DNA from: Marinobacter zhejiangensis
GTDB lineage: Bacteria > Pseudomonadota > Gammaproteobacteria > Pseudomonadales > Oleiphilaceae
NCBI RefSeq assembly: GCF_900114775.1
Contig: NZ_FOUE01000006.1
Coordinates: forward strand, 1 to 64,000
Reading direction: 5' to 3'
Length of the DNA stretch: 64,000 nucleotides
Part shown: piece by piece, positions 1-12,579 of the stretch
How positions within the stretch are numbered: position 1 is the first letter of the stretch
Layout of the letters: each line of letters begins with the position of its first letter
Notes under the pieces: generated by a model
The model's input: only the letters and a program-made list of their open reading frames with translations
What the model was told of the DNA's origin: nothing
The model's database searches: none
Made by a program: the position numbers and the translations under genes

Positions 1-8
1 TGTAGTGG

Positions 9-1171
<1,163 letters not shown>

Positions 1172-1222
1172 CAGACACCTCGTTTATGGTGGCGATCTTA
1201 CCACCTTCGTTGGTGTCCGGAA

Positions 1223-1903
1223 TCATTGAGCCACTACATTAGGACACCGTGGCTCACCCTCCTTCCTAGCCACAATCTCCCTAACATGCGCCGCATGTTC
1301 CCGATTCGTCCGAAACGAAGCCACCAACCGCCCTGACTCAACCTTCTCAACAACCTCCCTCACCTCATCCTCAGAAAGCACCAACTCCGAATGCGACTTA
1401 ATAAACCGAATATACCCCCCACCCTGCGTCACATTCCCCGGCATCTCCGTCTTAAACGTCGAATCCCCCACAAACACCACCAACGAATGCATCTGCTGAT
1501 CACCCAGCCCCAGCAGGCCCTGCAACGTCTTCACATGCTTGTAGTTCTGATGCAGCGGATTCTGAAACTTCTGCGAGTGCTTGAAGATCTTCTGCGTCCA
1601 ATACCGCTGATTTGGCTTACCAAAGATCCACCCCTTCATGTTCTTGGTTTCCACCACAAACACCCCATACCGGGAAACAATGATGTAATCGATCTGGGTG
1701 GTGCCGTCTTCGGTGGGCAGGGTGACGTTCTTGATCAGGTGGTAGCGGGTCTTATCGAGGAACAGGCGGGCAGAGGCATTAACCAGGAACTCGCCGGCTT
1801 TGCCCTTAAACCAAGGCGACTTGAGGATGCCCGCCAGGATGGCAAGCGGGATCAGATACCAGAGAGCGGTAAAAAGAGGCTGTAGAACCGGGGAGAAGTC
1901 CAT
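1223..1903 (-). pseudogene. NERD-domain protein, 3' end cut off by the IS element
   Basis: The 226-residue remnant has an N-terminal membrane segment (about residues 10-26, LFTALWYLIPLAILAGI) followed by a NERD (nuclease-related) domain, about 40-150, with the typical IDYIIVSRYGVFVVETKN core and the WIFG segment after it. Family members often end in a topoisomerase-type zinc finger starting CPxCG. Here the reading frame reaches RCPN and then runs into the IS: the last residues VVAQ and the stop codon are IS sequence (1223-1238). The zinc finger is therefore lost, and its remainder should lie beyond the left edge of the window. The function of NERD proteins is poorly known; a nucleic-acid role is only suspected. 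The remnant might still make a truncated protein. Confidence 0.85.
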
Positions 1904-2020
1904 CCGTTATCCCTAACAGAAAACATGCGAGTCCGTTTCGTTTGACTACACATTAGACCAATATTCCCGATCTGTCATAGGGCACACTGCAAAAAATCGT
2001 TAACAAACAACGCCTAATAA

Positions 2021-2050
2021 AAAAGCCGCATGGTTTCCCTTGCGGCTTTT
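2021..2050. terminator. Intrinsic terminator downstream of the urease cluster
   Basis: A perfect 10-bp stem (AAAAGCCGCA / TGCGGCTTTT) with a 10-base loop lies 40 bp past the hupE/ureJ stop. T-runs flank it on both strands, so it can end leftward transcription from the urea operon and also act in the other direction. Confidence 0.85.
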
Positions 2051-2089
2051 GTTGTGAAGATTGCCGTATTAGCACGGCATCTGGCGCGA

Positions 2090-2665
2090 TCAGGCAGCGG
2101 CGAGCATGCCTCCGGCCACCACCACAGCCCCACCCAATGCACGGGTGACGCGGTTATCCGCCTTGAGCATCAACACCCCCAGCCCCCGGCCAGCAAACGT
2201 AATAGCCAACGTAGCAACCGTAAACCCACTCAAATAAGCCACCAACGCAGCCCCCGCCGGCATCTCCGCCCCATGGGCAAACCCATGAAACACCATAAAC
2301 GCCCCAACCAGGGAGCCACCCACGGCAGTCGGCAGCTTGGCCAGCGTCGCAATCAGAATCCCCGCCAGCAGCACGGAGAAGGTAATGCCGGTTTCCACAC
2401 CCGGCAGGCTCAGCCCACCCCAAGCCAGCACCGCGCCCAGGATCATGCCGCCGATCACAAAGGCCGGGGTGGCGTTTTTCAGGGTGGTGCTCTGGCGCAC
2501 ACTCCAGAAACCGATGGCCGCCATGGCCAGCAGGTGGTCCAGGCCCAGCATGGGGTGCAGCAGGCCGCTGGTGAAGCCGCCGGTGCCATGGCCGGTGTGG
2601 GCGGAAGCGGCGGTGGAGGCGGCCAGCAGGGCGGCGGCGCTCAGCAGTTTGGTTGCCAGTTTCAT
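2090..2665 (-). CDS. ureJ: HupE/UreJ family metal (nickel) permease
   Basis: A 191-residue membrane protein of the HupE/UreJ family, thought to bring nickel across a membrane for urease or hydrogenase. A signal-like N-terminus ends at SAHA; then comes the family signature HPMLGLDHLLAMAAIGFW (about residues 37-54) with the His and Asp thought to bind metal, and a second His motif FMVFHGFAHG in a later helix. Five to six hydrophobic segments are visible. It is the last gene of the urease cluster, 44 bp after ureG, with a good ribosome site (AGGAG) and a terminator just past its end. Its position with urease favours nickel supply over a hydrogenase role. Confidence 0.88.
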   Translation of the reverse strand: MKLATKLLSAAALLAASTAASAHTGHGTGGFTSGLLHPMLGLDHLLAMAAIGFWSVRQSTTLKNATPAFVIGGMILGAVLAWGGLSLPGVETGITFSVLLAGILIATLAKLPTAVGGSLVGAFMVFHGFAHGAEMPAGAALVAYLSGFTVATLAITFAGRGLGVLMLKADNRVTRALGGAVVVAGGMLAAA

Positions 2666-2709
2666 AGTCGTTCTCCTAAACAGTCTGGTGTGTCTTGTCC
2701 AATTCGGAA

Positions 2710-3348
<639 letters not shown>

Positions 3349-3405
3349 GGGTTATTCCTCTTCGTCGCTAATTCGTTTATCTCGTTGACTCCGTGAAGCG
3401 CGGCA

Positions 3406-3503
3406 AGTGGGGCGGTCCTTCCGGGACTCGCTCAAGCACATCCATGTGGCGCTCGAGCTCCGCCATCCATGGCTCCGCACGGTCCCGGAAGGACCGCCCC
3501 ACT
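3406..3503. repeat. Nested palindromic element, copy A (between ureF and ureG)
   Basis: Perfectly complementary 22-base arms at 3406-3427 and 3482-3503 enclose a 54-base core. The core holds two small hairpins, CACATCCATGTG and GCCATCCATGGC, separated by GCGCTCGAGCTCC. The core is nearly the same as in copy B (6534-6638), but the outer half of the arms differs while still pairing perfectly. It folds as an outer stem with two inner hairpins. No coding capacity is likely. Confidence 0.88.
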
Positions 3504-3541
3504 CGCCACGCCATAGTTCGGAGTGGCATTCCAATCTGTCT

Positions 3542-4249
3542 TCAGCTCCGAAAGAGCCTTGAATACTGTGTTTCGTGTAAGGCACTGCCGAGGGCGAGCC
3601 CTGGTAGTACCGGTCCTAATTCGTCATCACTCAGGCCCAAAGCCTTGTCCACCGCAGCCACCAGTTTCGGCCGTAGATGCTCGGTCAGCCGTTGGGCGGC
3701 GGTGTGGCCCAGGGGCATGGCTTTGCAGGCGACGGCGAGCTGGTTTTCCAGCCAGGCCCAGGCGAAGCCCAGCAGGGTCTGGCGTACCGGAACCTGTCTG
3801 AGGTGCGCGGCCCAGGCGAAGACGGTGACGTACCCCGGTTCCGGGGGCAGTTCGCCGTCGCTCGCTTGAGGCAGCAGCTCCAGGCTCTTGAGCAGGCGGA
3901 CCAGGGCCGCGCCGAGGCGGACGTCTTCGTCGGTCAGTTCGGCGGTTTCGCGGGTGGCGTGGAGCCATTGGTTCCAGTTGGCCACGGTGGAGCTGTCGCC
4001 TTCGGCCCAGGCGGTTTGCAGCCGGGCCAGCAGGGGCAGTTCGCAGCGGGTGAGGCCGTCGTCCAGTACGCCTTCCAGCCATTGCCCCAGTTCGGCCTCG
4101 TTGGTTACCCACTGCAGCTCAAAGGCGCTTTCCAGGCCCTGGGACCATGCGAAGGCGCCGATGGGCAGGGCCGGGCTGACCAGTTGCAGCAGGCCCAGTA
4201 GGGCCAGGTCGCCGGTTGGGCTGTCGGTGTTAGTGATGGCTGTGGCCAT
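3542..4249 (-). CDS. ureF: Urease accessory protein UreF
   Basis: UreF (about 235 residues from the ATG at 4249) bridges UreD and UreG in the urease activation complex. The family core LLQLVSPALPIGAFAWSQGLE is near the N-terminus, followed by an all-helical body; C-terminal LGSALHETQYSRLFRS is typical. The reading frame stays open far upstream through the ureE His-tail region, which is low-complexity and not part of UreF. The ATG at 4249 gives the normal length and overlaps the end of ureE by 20 bases, suggesting coupled translation; ATGs at 4267 and 4303 are alternatives. Confidence 0.93.
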   Translation of the reverse strand: MATAITNTDSPTGDLALLGLLQLVSPALPIGAFAWSQGLESAFELQWVTNEAELGQWLEGVLDDGLTRCELPLLARLQTAWAEGDSSTVANWNQWLHATRETAELTDEDVRLGAALVRLLKSLELLPQASDGELPPEPGYVTVFAWAAHLRQVPVRQTLLGFAWAWLENQLAVACKAMPLGHTAAQRLTEHLRPKLVAAVDKALGLSDDELGPVLPGLALGSALHETQYSRLFRS

Positions 4250-4760
4250 GACTGTGTCCGTGGTCATGATCGTGACTGTGTGAGTGGCCGTGTCCGTGAC
4301 CATGGCTGTGGCCCTGTCCGGCTTGTGCGTAGGCGCCCGGTTCCGGGTCGAACGGGGCCTGGTGGTGGACGACGGTGGCGCCGAGGCGTTCGGCCAGTTC
4401 TTCCAGTACGTGGTCGGGCGGGAAGCGGACCCAACTGCCCTGGTCATCCTGCCCTATCGCCAGCGACACGTGGCGGTTGCCCAGGTGGTAGCACAGCCTG
4501 GCCAGTGGCAGGCCGGATTCGATGCGGGCGGTGACCACCGGTTCGTCGGCGGCGCGGATGCGGACGACCTCGCCGCCCTTGGCCATCAGGTGGTCCCCTT
4601 CCCGCAGCACCGGGCCACGGTCGAGGAACAGGCCGATGTCGTGGCCGTTGTCGGTGGTGGCCCGCAGGCGGCCACGGATGCGTAGCTCGTACGGCAGGGT
4701 CAGGGTGTCCAGTACCTCGGCTTTTTCCACCGGGGCGATGCGTTGATTCATTTCCAGCAT
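4230..4760 (-). CDS. ureE: Urease nickel metallochaperone UreE
   Basis: UreE (176 residues) binds nickel and hands it to UreG. The N-terminal peptide-binding domain contains LTLPYELRIRGRLRATTDNG, and the C-terminal domain carries the LCYHLGNRHV motif with the conserved metal-binding His (about residue 97). The protein ends in a strongly His-rich tail (repeated GHGHGHSHSHDHDH) from about residue 150, which in this family increases nickel capacity. The gene lies 34 bp after ureC and overlaps ureF. The tail is encoded by short repeated CATGG-type units and could vary in length between strains. Confidence 0.96.
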   Translation of the reverse strand: MLEMNQRIAPVEKAEVLDTLTLPYELRIRGRLRATTDNGHDIGLFLDRGPVLREGDHLMAKGGEVVRIRAADEPVVTARIESGLPLARLCYHLGNRHVSLAIGQDDQGSWVRFPPDHVLEELAERLGATVVHHQAPFDPEPGAYAQAGQGHSHGHGHGHSHSHDHDHGHSHGHSHH

Positions 4761-4794
4761 TTTGTTTCTCCTCTCGCAGGCTCAGGGCGTTCCA

Positions 4795-6498
<1,704 letters not shown>

Positions 6499-6533
6499 GT
6501 TTAGCCTCTTAGATTTTTTGTCCGTGCAAGAGC

Positions 6534-6638
6534 CGGGCAGGTAGCCCCTTCCGGGACTCGCTCCTTCGGCACATCCATGTGACGCTCGAGCTCCGCCATC
6601 CATGGCTCCGCACGGTCCCGGAAGGGGCTACCTGCCCG
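6534..6638. repeat. Nested palindromic element, copy B (between ureB and ureC)
   Basis: Perfect 24-base arms at 6534-6557 and 6615-6638 surround a core with CACATCCATGTG and GCCATCCATGGC hairpins. The core matches copy A almost base for base except for a three-base longer segment near its left end. The arms share the inner CCTTCCGGGAC with copy A, but the outer part is GGGCAGGTAGCC instead of AGTGGGGCGGT, and in each copy both arms agree. It lies in the untranslated gap before ureC and could affect processing or stability of the urease mRNA. Confidence 0.88.
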
Positions 6639-6655
6639 CCTCCCAGAAACATGAG

Positions 6656-6964
6656 TTAGTCCAGTTTGCCCATCACATCGCCACGGAAGCCGTAAATCTC
6701 GCGCCCGCCTGCATACGGGATCAGGGTGACTTCGCGGGTCTGGCCAGGTTCGAAGCGGATGGCGGTGCCGGCGGCAATGTCGAGGCGCTGGCCCCGGGCC
6801 ACGTCGCGGTCGAATTCCAGGGCCGGGTTGGCTTCGGCAAAGTGGTAGTGGGAGCCGATCTGCACTGGGCGGTCGCCGGTGTTGGAGACTTCAATGGTGG
6901 TGCGTTCGCGGCCGGCGCAGAGTTCGATGTCGCCGTCTTTCAGTTGGTATTCGCCGGGAATCAT
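6656..6964 (-). CDS. ureB: Urease beta subunit UreB
   Basis: The 102-residue small structural subunit of urease. It starts at the ATG at 6964 ([19 protein letters not shown]); the family core is visible as [20 protein letters not shown] and [13 protein letters not shown]. The open frame extends further upstream into ureA in another frame, but the short form matches the usual length. The gap after ureA is 10 bases, so the two are translationally close. UreA and UreB are separate genes here, as in most proteobacteria, not fused as in Helicobacter. Confidence 0.97.
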   Translation of the reverse strand: MIPGEYQLKDGDIELCAGRERTTIEVSNTGDRPVQIGSHYHFAEANPALEFDRDVARGQRLDIAAGTAIRFEPGQTREVTLIPYAGGREIYGFRGDVMGKLD

Positions 6965-6974
6965 CACTAAACCC

Positions 6975-7277
6975 TCAGACGATTGGATTGTGGACGGTGA
7001 CGAGTTTGGTGCCATCGGGAAAAGTGGCTTCCACTTGTACTTCGTGGATCATGTCGGCCACGCCGTCCATGACGTCGTCTCGGGTGAGGATGTCGGTGCC
7101 GGAGCTCATGAGTTCAGCCACGGAGCGGCCGTCGCGGGCGCCTTCCATGATTTCGGCGCTGATCAGGGCGATGGCTTCGGGGTAGTTGAGTTTGAGGCCA
7201 CGGGCCTTGCGGCGTTCGGCCAGCAGTGCGGCGGTGAACAGCAGCAGTTTGTCTTTGTCTCTGGGTGTTAGCTCCAT
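6975..7277 (-). CDS. ureA: Urease gamma subunit UreA
   Basis: A 100-residue urease gamma subunit. The start [20 protein letters not shown] at 7277 and the conserved [24 protein letters not shown] are diagnostic, as is the C-terminal [20 protein letters not shown]. The frame is open upstream to 7577, but that part is the reverse-frame shadow of ureD. The gene follows ureD by 38 bp and precedes ureB by 10 bp. Confidence 0.97.
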   Translation of the reverse strand: MELTPRDKDKLLLFTAALLAERRKARGLKLNYPEAIALISAEIMEGARDGRSVAELMSSGTDILTRDDVMDGVADMIHEVQVEATFPDGTKLVTVHNPIV

Positions 7278-7315
7278 TGCTAAAGCTCCGTTCTTCGTTG
7301 TCGTTGGTTGGCCGA

Positions 7316-8221
7316 TCAGGTCAGCCAGATTCTTGGTATATGGGCGGTCAGGCCGGTGAGCCGTGGCCGCAGGGTTTCCCAGGCTTGTTGGCACAGCGCC
7401 CAGGCTTCGTTGCGTTCGTTGCCCAGGTAGCGCAGCAGCACCACGCCTCGGCGGCGGGTGATGGCCCAGCGGTTGGAGTTGGGCAGAGCCTCGCGGACGG
7501 CTTCGATGGCGTCGGTTTCGTCGTCCAGCCCGACCGCCCATAAAGTGGCCTGGACGGTGGCGCCGCCCTGCCCCCATTTACCGGCAAAGCGCGGGTGGTT
7601 TGGGTCCAGCGGTTGGCGTTCCAGCCACAGGGGTTGGCCGTCGAGGGTCAGGCGGAAGCGCTGTTCCAAATGTCCGGAGACGAACGGCAACCGGCTGGCC
7701 GGGCGGCCGAGGGCGAGGATTTCCCAGCCCAGGGTGCGGGCGCCGGTGGCCAGTTCGATGGTGGTGCTTTGTTCGCCGCGGGAGCCGTCGAAGGCGAGGG
7801 TTTCTTGGGGCAGGTATTCGAGGATGGCGTCTTTGGCCACCGTCAAATGGGTGTGCTGGGCCCAGGCGACGCCGTGGCTGTCGGCTTTGTAGAGCTTGGC
7901 CGCCGCCGGGGTGGTGAGCAGGGCGTGACTGCCCTCACCCACGGTGGCGTCGATCGTGAGGGCGTCGCCACTGACCAGCCCACCGGGCGGGTGCAGCAGG
8001 TAGACGTGACAGCAGCCTGTACGCCCTTCCGGGTAGAAGGGGCGCTGGACCCGCAGCGGGCCGCTGTGGTGGCGTTTGGTCAGGCGGGTGACCCGGTCGC
8101 CGTGTTCCAGCCGGGATTCGAAACCGAGGGACAGGCTCGCCGCCCAGCGCCGGCCTGCGTCGAAACGGTGGCCGGAGTCGTTGGCGGCGGCGAGTGCCTG
8201 TAAGTTCGGGAAGGCGGTCAT
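7316..8221 (-). CDS. ureD: Urease accessory protein UreD
   Basis: UreD (301 residues) is the scaffold that holds UreF and UreG on urease during nickel insertion. Family hallmarks are [20 protein letters not shown] (about residues 74-86), [11 protein letters not shown] and [13 protein letters not shown]. Its start overlaps the urtE stop by four bases (ATGA), so uptake and hydrolysis genes form one translationally coupled unit. The length is normal for the family. Confidence 0.97.
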   Translation of the reverse strand: MTAFPNLQALAAANDSGHRFDAGRRWAASLSLGFESRLEHGDRVTRLTKRHHSGPLRVQRPFYPEGRTGCCHVYLLHPPGGLVSGDALTIDATVGEGSHALLTTPAAAKLYKADSHGVAWAQHTHLTVAKDAILEYLPQETLAFDGSRGEQSTTIELATGARTLGWEILALGRPASRLPFVSGHLEQRFRLTLDGQPLWLERQPLDPNHPRFAGKWGQGGATVQATLWAVGLDDETDAIEAVREALPNSNRWAITRRRGVVLLRYLGNERNEAWALCQQAWETLRPRLTGLTAHIPRIWLT

Positions 8222-8916
8222 ACCGTCAGGTGCTGCTTGATGAGTTCGTCGGACAGCTCGCCAATTTCGCCCTGGGCCACGCGGCGGCCCCGGTCGAGGA
8301 TGGCGAAGCGGTCGGCGTACTTGCGGGCGAACGGCAGTTTCTGTTCCACCAGCAATACGGTGAGGCCGTCTTCGGCAATCAGCTTGCGGATGACCTCGCC
8401 GATCTGCGCGACGATGTTGGGCTGGATGCCTTCACCGGGCTCGTCGAGGATCAGCAGTTTCGGTTCGATCACCAGCGCCCGGCCAATGGCCAGTTGTTGC
8501 TGTTGGCCGCCGGAGAGGTCACCGCCACGGCGGTTCTTCATTTCCTTGAGCACCGGGAACAGCTCGTAGATGCGCTCGGGGATCTGCTTGCTGCTGTCCT
8601 TGCGGGCGGCGAGGCCGGTGCGCAGGTTCTCTTCCACCGTCAGCAGCGGGAAGATCTGCCGGCCCTGAGGGACATAGCCGATGCCGAGGCGGGAGCGGTC
8701 TTCCACTTTTTGCTGGGTGAGTTCTACCCCACCGTTGTAGCTGAGGGTGCCGTCTTTCACAGACTCTTCGCCCATGATGCACTTCATCAGCGTGGTCTTG
8801 CCCACACCGTTGCGGCCCATCACGCAGGTGCACTGGCCCTTGGGTACGTCCAGTTCCAGGTCCCACAGGGTGTGGCTTTCGCCGTAGAACTGGTTGAGTT
8901 TGTCCACTTTCAGCAT
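8218..8916 (-). CDS. urtE: Urea ABC transporter ATP-binding protein UrtE
   Basis: A 232-residue cytoplasmic ATPase of the urea importer (LivF-like). Walker A is GRNGVGKTT near residue 34, the signature is LSGGQQQQLAIGRAL, and Walker B is LLILDEP followed by GEGIQPNI. It shares one base with the stop of urtD (TGATG). It pairs with UrtD as the two nucleotide-binding subunits. Its place directly before ureD identifies it as urea-specific rather than a branched-chain amino-acid transporter. Confidence 0.95.
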   Translation of the reverse strand: MLKVDKLNQFYGESHTLWDLELDVPKGQCTCVMGRNGVGKTTLMKCIMGEESVKDGTLSYNGGVELTQQKVEDRSRLGIGYVPQGRQIFPLLTVEENLRTGLAARKDSSKQIPERIYELFPVLKEMKNRRGGDLSGGQQQQLAIGRALVIEPKLLILDEPGEGIQPNIVAQIGEVIRKLIAEDGLTVLLVEQKLPFARKYADRFAILDRGRRVAQGEIGELSDELIKQHLTV

Positions 8917-9740
8917 CAGGCGCCCTCCCCCAGGTAGACTTCGATGACTTTCCGGTCGTTGGAGACCTGATCCATGGTGCCTTCCGCCAGCACGCTGCCC
9001 TGGTGCAGGACGGTGACTTTCTTGGCGATGGAGCGGACGAAGCCCATGTCATGCTCGACCACCACCACCGACTGTTCGCCGGCGAGGCTGGTGAGCAGTT
9101 CGGCGGTGCGTTCCATTTCCTGCTCGGTCATACCGGCCACCGGCTCGTCCACCAGCAGCAGCCGTGGCTTCTGCATCAGCAACATGCCGATTTCCAGCCA
9201 CTGTTTCTGGCCGTGGGAGAGGATGCCCGCTTCGCGGTTGCGGAGCTGGCTGAGGCCGATGAGTTTGAGCACCTCGTCGATGCGGTCCCGGTGCTCGCCG
9301 GAGAGGCGGGCGGTCAGGGTTTGCAGTACACGCTTGTCAGCCGCCATGGCCAGTTCGAGGTTTTCGAATACCGTCAGCGCCTCGAACACGGTCGGCTTCT
9401 GGAACTTGCGGCCGATGCCGAGGGTGGCGATGTCCGGCTCGTTCATGGTGAGCAGGTTGTGACGGCTGCCGAACCACACCGAGCCGGTGTCCGGTCGGGT
9501 CTTGCCGGTGATGATGTCCATCATCGTGGTCTTGCCGGCGCCGTTCGGCCCAATGATGCAACGCAATTCACCGTCGTCGATGGTGAGGTTGAGGTTGTTG
9601 ATGGCCTTGAAGCCGTCGAAACTCACGCTGACGTCTTCGAGGTAGAGGATCGGGCCATGGCGCACGTCCACCGGGGACGCCGCCGGGGCCAGGAATTCAA
9701 ACACCCGATCACGGTTGGACAGTTCCTGGAAGATGCTCAT
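8916..9740 (-). CDS. urtD: Urea ABC transporter ATP-binding protein UrtD
   Basis: A 274-residue ATPase (LivG-like) of the urea importer. Walker A GPNGAGKTTMMDIITG, the signature LSHGQKQWLEIGMLL (with the Trp common in UrtD) and Walker B LLLVDEPVAGMT are all present. About 30 extra residues precede the ABC core, as is usual in UrtD. It overlaps the end of urtC by four bases and urtE by one. Confidence 0.95.
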   Translation of the reverse strand: MSIFQELSNRDRVFEFLAPAASPVDVRHGPILYLEDVSVSFDGFKAINNLNLTIDDGELRCIIGPNGAGKTTMMDIITGKTRPDTGSVWFGSRHNLLTMNEPDIATLGIGRKFQKPTVFEALTVFENLELAMAADKRVLQTLTARLSGEHRDRIDEVLKLIGLSQLRNREAGILSHGQKQWLEIGMLLMQKPRLLLVDEPVAGMTEQEMERTAELLTSLAGEQSVVVVEHDMGFVRSIAKKVTVLHQGSVLAEGTMDQVSNDRKVIEVYLGEGA

Positions 9741-10873
9741 GCGGTGACCTCCTGACCGGTAACCTGGTCGTCGTCATCCGCCTTCTTGCGACGTCGTAGC
9801 AAGCCGGCGATGCCCTTGGGCAGCAACACGGTGACCAGCACAAACAGGCCGCCGAGGGCGAACAGCCAGGCATCTGGCATGACACCGGTGAACACGGTCT
9901 TGGCGTAGTTGACCAGCAGGGCGCCAATGACGGCACCGTACAGGGTGGCACGACCACCAAGGGCGACCCACACCACCACCTCGATGGAGAACAGCGGCGA
10001 GAATTCGCTGGGGTTGATGATGCCCACTTGCGGTACGTACAGGGCACCGGCCACGCCCGCCAGCATGGCGGAGACCACGAACACGAACAGTTGCACCCGC
10101 TCGACCCGGTAGCCGATGAAGCGGGTACGGGCTTCGGCATCCCGGCAGGCCACACTGACCCGGCCCAGTTTGCTGAGCACGATGCCACGGCAGACCACGT
10201 AGCCAATGGCCAGGGCGATGCCGGTGGCGATGAACAGCCCCAGGCGGGTGGCGTCGGAACGCAGATCAAAGCCAAGGATGTCCTTGAAGTCGGTGAGGCC
10301 GTTGTTGCCGCCGAAGCCCATCTCGTTACGGAAGAACGCCAGCATCAGCGCGAAGGTCAGCGCCTGGGTGATGATCGACAGATACACCCCGGTGACCCGT
10401 GAGCGGAACGCCAGGAAACCAAACACCAGCGCCAGCAGGCCCGGTGCCAGCAGCACCATCGCAAAGGCGAACCAGGCCATGTCGAAGCCGTGCCAGAACC
10501 AGGGCAGTTCCTGCCAATTCAGGAACACCATGAAGTCCGGCAGGACCGGATCACCGTAGACGCCGCGATCACCGATCTGCCGCATCAGGTACATGCCCAT
10601 GGCGTAGCCGCCGAGGGCAAAGAAGGCACCGTGGCCCAGGCTGAGGATACCGAGGTAACCCCAGACCAGGTCGACGGCCACCGCCAGCAGGGCGTAGCAC
10701 AGGTACTTGCCCAGCAGGGTGACGGTGTAGGCACTGACGTGCAGGGCGTGATCTTCCGGGAACACCAGGTGCAGTATCGAGACCAGTGCCACCGCGCCGA
10801 TCAGGATACCGAGGAACAGTTGTGTGGAACGCTCGTTAAAGGGACGCAGCAGCCACGATTGTGATGAAGACAT
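9737..10873 (-). CDS. urtC: Urea ABC transporter permease UrtC
   Basis: A 378-residue inner-membrane permease of the LivM type. The family signature LVWGYLGILSLGHGAFFALGGYAMGMYLM is in the N-terminal third, and EVVVWVALGGRATLYGAVIGALLV is near the C-terminus. About ten hydrophobic segments can be seen. It lies three bases after urtB. The charged C-terminal tail (RRRKKADDDDQ) is cytoplasmic by the positive-inside rule. Confidence 0.95.
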   Translation of the reverse strand: MSSSQSWLLRPFNERSTQLFLGILIGAVALVSILHLVFPEDHALHVSAYTVTLLGKYLCYALLAVAVDLVWGYLGILSLGHGAFFALGGYAMGMYLMRQIGDRGVYGDPVLPDFMVFLNWQELPWFWHGFDMAWFAFAMVLLAPGLLALVFGFLAFRSRVTGVYLSIITQALTFALMLAFFRNEMGFGGNNGLTDFKDILGFDLRSDATRLGLFIATGIALAIGYVVCRGIVLSKLGRVSVACRDAEARTRFIGYRVERVQLFVFVVSAMLAGVAGALYVPQVGIINPSEFSPLFSIEVVVWVALGGRATLYGAVIGALLVNYAKTVFTGVMPDAWLFALGGLFVLVTVLLPKGIAGLLRRRKKADDDDQVTGQEVTA

Positions 10874-10876
10874 AGC

Positions 10877-12478
10877 TTAACCCTCTGCCGCGCGGCCCTT
10901 CTGCGGAAAGAGTCCCCGCGGGCGTTTCTGGATGAACAGGATGATGAAGACCAGCACCACGATCTTGGCCAGGACCGCACCGGCCCAGGGTTCCAGAATC
11001 TGGTTGATGGTGCCGAGGGAAAGGCCGGCCACCAGGGTGCCCCAGAGGTTACCGACGCCGCCGAACACCACCACCATGAACGAATCGATGATGTAGCTCT
11101 GGCCCAAATTAGGACCAACGTTGGTGATCTGTGACAGCGCCACGCCCGCCAGACCGGCCACGCCGGAGCCCAGACCAAAGGTAAGGATGTCCACCTTGGT
11201 GGCCTTGATGCCCATGGAGCGGGCCATGGCGCGGTTCTGGGTGACGGCGCGGACTTCCAGGCCGAGGCGGGTTTTGCGCATGATCAGCATCAGCCCGGCG
11301 AATACCACCAGCGCGAAGCCGATGACGTAGAGCCGGTTGAGGGTGAGTGACAGCGCCTCGTTAATCATCAGCGAGCCGCTCATCCAGTCCGGGGTGACCA
11401 CCGAACGGTTGAGGGGGGAAATCACGGTACGCACCAGTTGCTGCAGGATCAGGCTGACGCCAAAGGTGGCCAGCAGGGTTTCCAGCGGGCGGCCCTTGAG
11501 GTGCTGGATCACGGTACGTTCGATGGCGATACCGGCCAGCGCGGCGACAAGGAAGCCGGCGGGAATGGACAGAATCAGCGCCAACCCCGGCTGGCCCGGC
11601 AGCAGCTGCTGCATGCCCCAGGTGGTGTAGGCGCCGAGCATGATCAGCTCGCCGTGGGCCATGTTGATCACGCCCATCACGCCAAAGGTGATGGCCAGAC
11701 CAATGGCCGCCAGCACCAGCACCGAGCCGAGGGACAGGCCGAAGTACAGGGTTTCAGCGGCGCTGTTGAGTTTGAGTTTGGTTTCAATACTTTCCAGGGC
11801 CTTGCTGGCGGCAGCGGCCAGTTCGGGGTTGTCGCCTTGGGCGGCATTGTTGAGTGCAACGCGGGCCTGGGCATTGAGGCTGCCGGACAGCACCGCGACG
11901 GCGGCGAGATCGCCCTGCTCCACCCGGTGGATGGCCAGGGCTTCTTCCAGGGCGGCGCGGACGTCGCTGTCGCCTTCGGTCGTCAGCAGAGAGACCACCT
12001 GCTCTGCCAGCACGGCATCGACCTCGCCTTTCAGGGCGCGGGCGGCGGCGAGGCGGGTGTCGGCGTTATCCACGGTCAGGTCGATGACCGAGAGCAGGCC
12101 TTCCACTTCTTTACGCAGTGCATTGTTGATGCGGAGCTTGTCGATGTTGCGACGGGACATTTCGCCGAGTTCTTCGCCGCTGAGGGCATCGGCCACGGTC
12201 CAGTCACGGCCACGGTTGGTGAGCACAATAACGAACTGGCCGGTGTCCTTGGTCTGGCTGAGCTTGCCATCGGCGTAAGCTTCCAGCCAGGTTCGGGCGC
12301 GCTCATCGCCACTGCTGGCGATGTCGCTGATGATCTGTTCTTTCTGGGCATAGGAGGAGTCAGCCAGGGCCTGAAGCAGCGCTGTGGCTTCGCTGTCGCT
12401 GGTCTGGGCATGGGCCACGGACGAGACGGTCAGCGCAAGGAACAGCAGCAGGCTGGTGAGCGATCGCAGGATGCTCAT
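10877..12478 (-). CDS. urtB: Urea ABC transporter permease UrtB
   Basis: A 533-residue LivH-type permease with the long N-terminal extension typical of UrtB. Residues 1-24 form a cleavable signal (ending SVAHA), followed by about 220 residues of helical, repeat-like periplasmic sequence, then the membrane domain beginning LYFGLSLGSVLVLAAIGLAI and containing GVMGVINMAHGELIMLGAY. The ATG at 12478 is preferred over an upstream one because it begins the signal peptide and follows an AAGGAAG ribosome site. Together with UrtC it forms the channel. Confidence 0.94.
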   Translation of the reverse strand: MSILRSLTSLLLFLALTVSSVAHAQTSDSEATALLQALADSSYAQKEQIISDIASSGDERARTWLEAYADGKLSQTKDTGQFVIVLTNRGRDWTVADALSGEELGEMSRRNIDKLRINNALRKEVEGLLSVIDLTVDNADTRLAAARALKGEVDAVLAEQVVSLLTTEGDSDVRAALEEALAIHRVEQGDLAAVAVLSGSLNAQARVALNNAAQGDNPELAAAASKALESIETKLKLNSAAETLYFGLSLGSVLVLAAIGLAITFGVMGVINMAHGELIMLGAYTTWGMQQLLPGQPGLALILSIPAGFLVAALAGIAIERTVIQHLKGRPLETLLATFGVSLILQQLVRTVISPLNRSVVTPDWMSGSLMINEALSLTLNRLYVIGFALVVFAGLMLIMRKTRLGLEVRAVTQNRAMARSMGIKATKVDILTFGLGSGVAGLAGVALSQITNVGPNLGQSYIIDSFMVVVFGGVGNLWGTLVAGLSLGTINQILEPWAGAVLAKIVVLVFIILFIQKRPRGLFPQKGRAAEG

Positions 12479-12579
12479 GGGGGTCTTCCTTGGGCAAATG
12501 GTTGGTACGGTTGTTGGCAACCCGGTTGGTTATGGGGGCGCCCCGCACAGCGGAGCGCCCTATCTGATCTCAGCCAGAC

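Noticed and set aside
3406..3503. Palindromic elements as CRISPR repeats or integron attC sites
   Set aside because: There are no regularly spaced repeats, and the attC simple-site bases were not recognised; the elements are isolated and in intergenic gaps.
4250..4447. Upstream extension of the ureF frame
   Set aside because: It is the alternate frame of the ureE His tail and adds no UreF homology.
6499..6603. Upstream extension of the ureC frame
   Set aside because: It reads through repeat element B; the conserved UreC start is at 6498.
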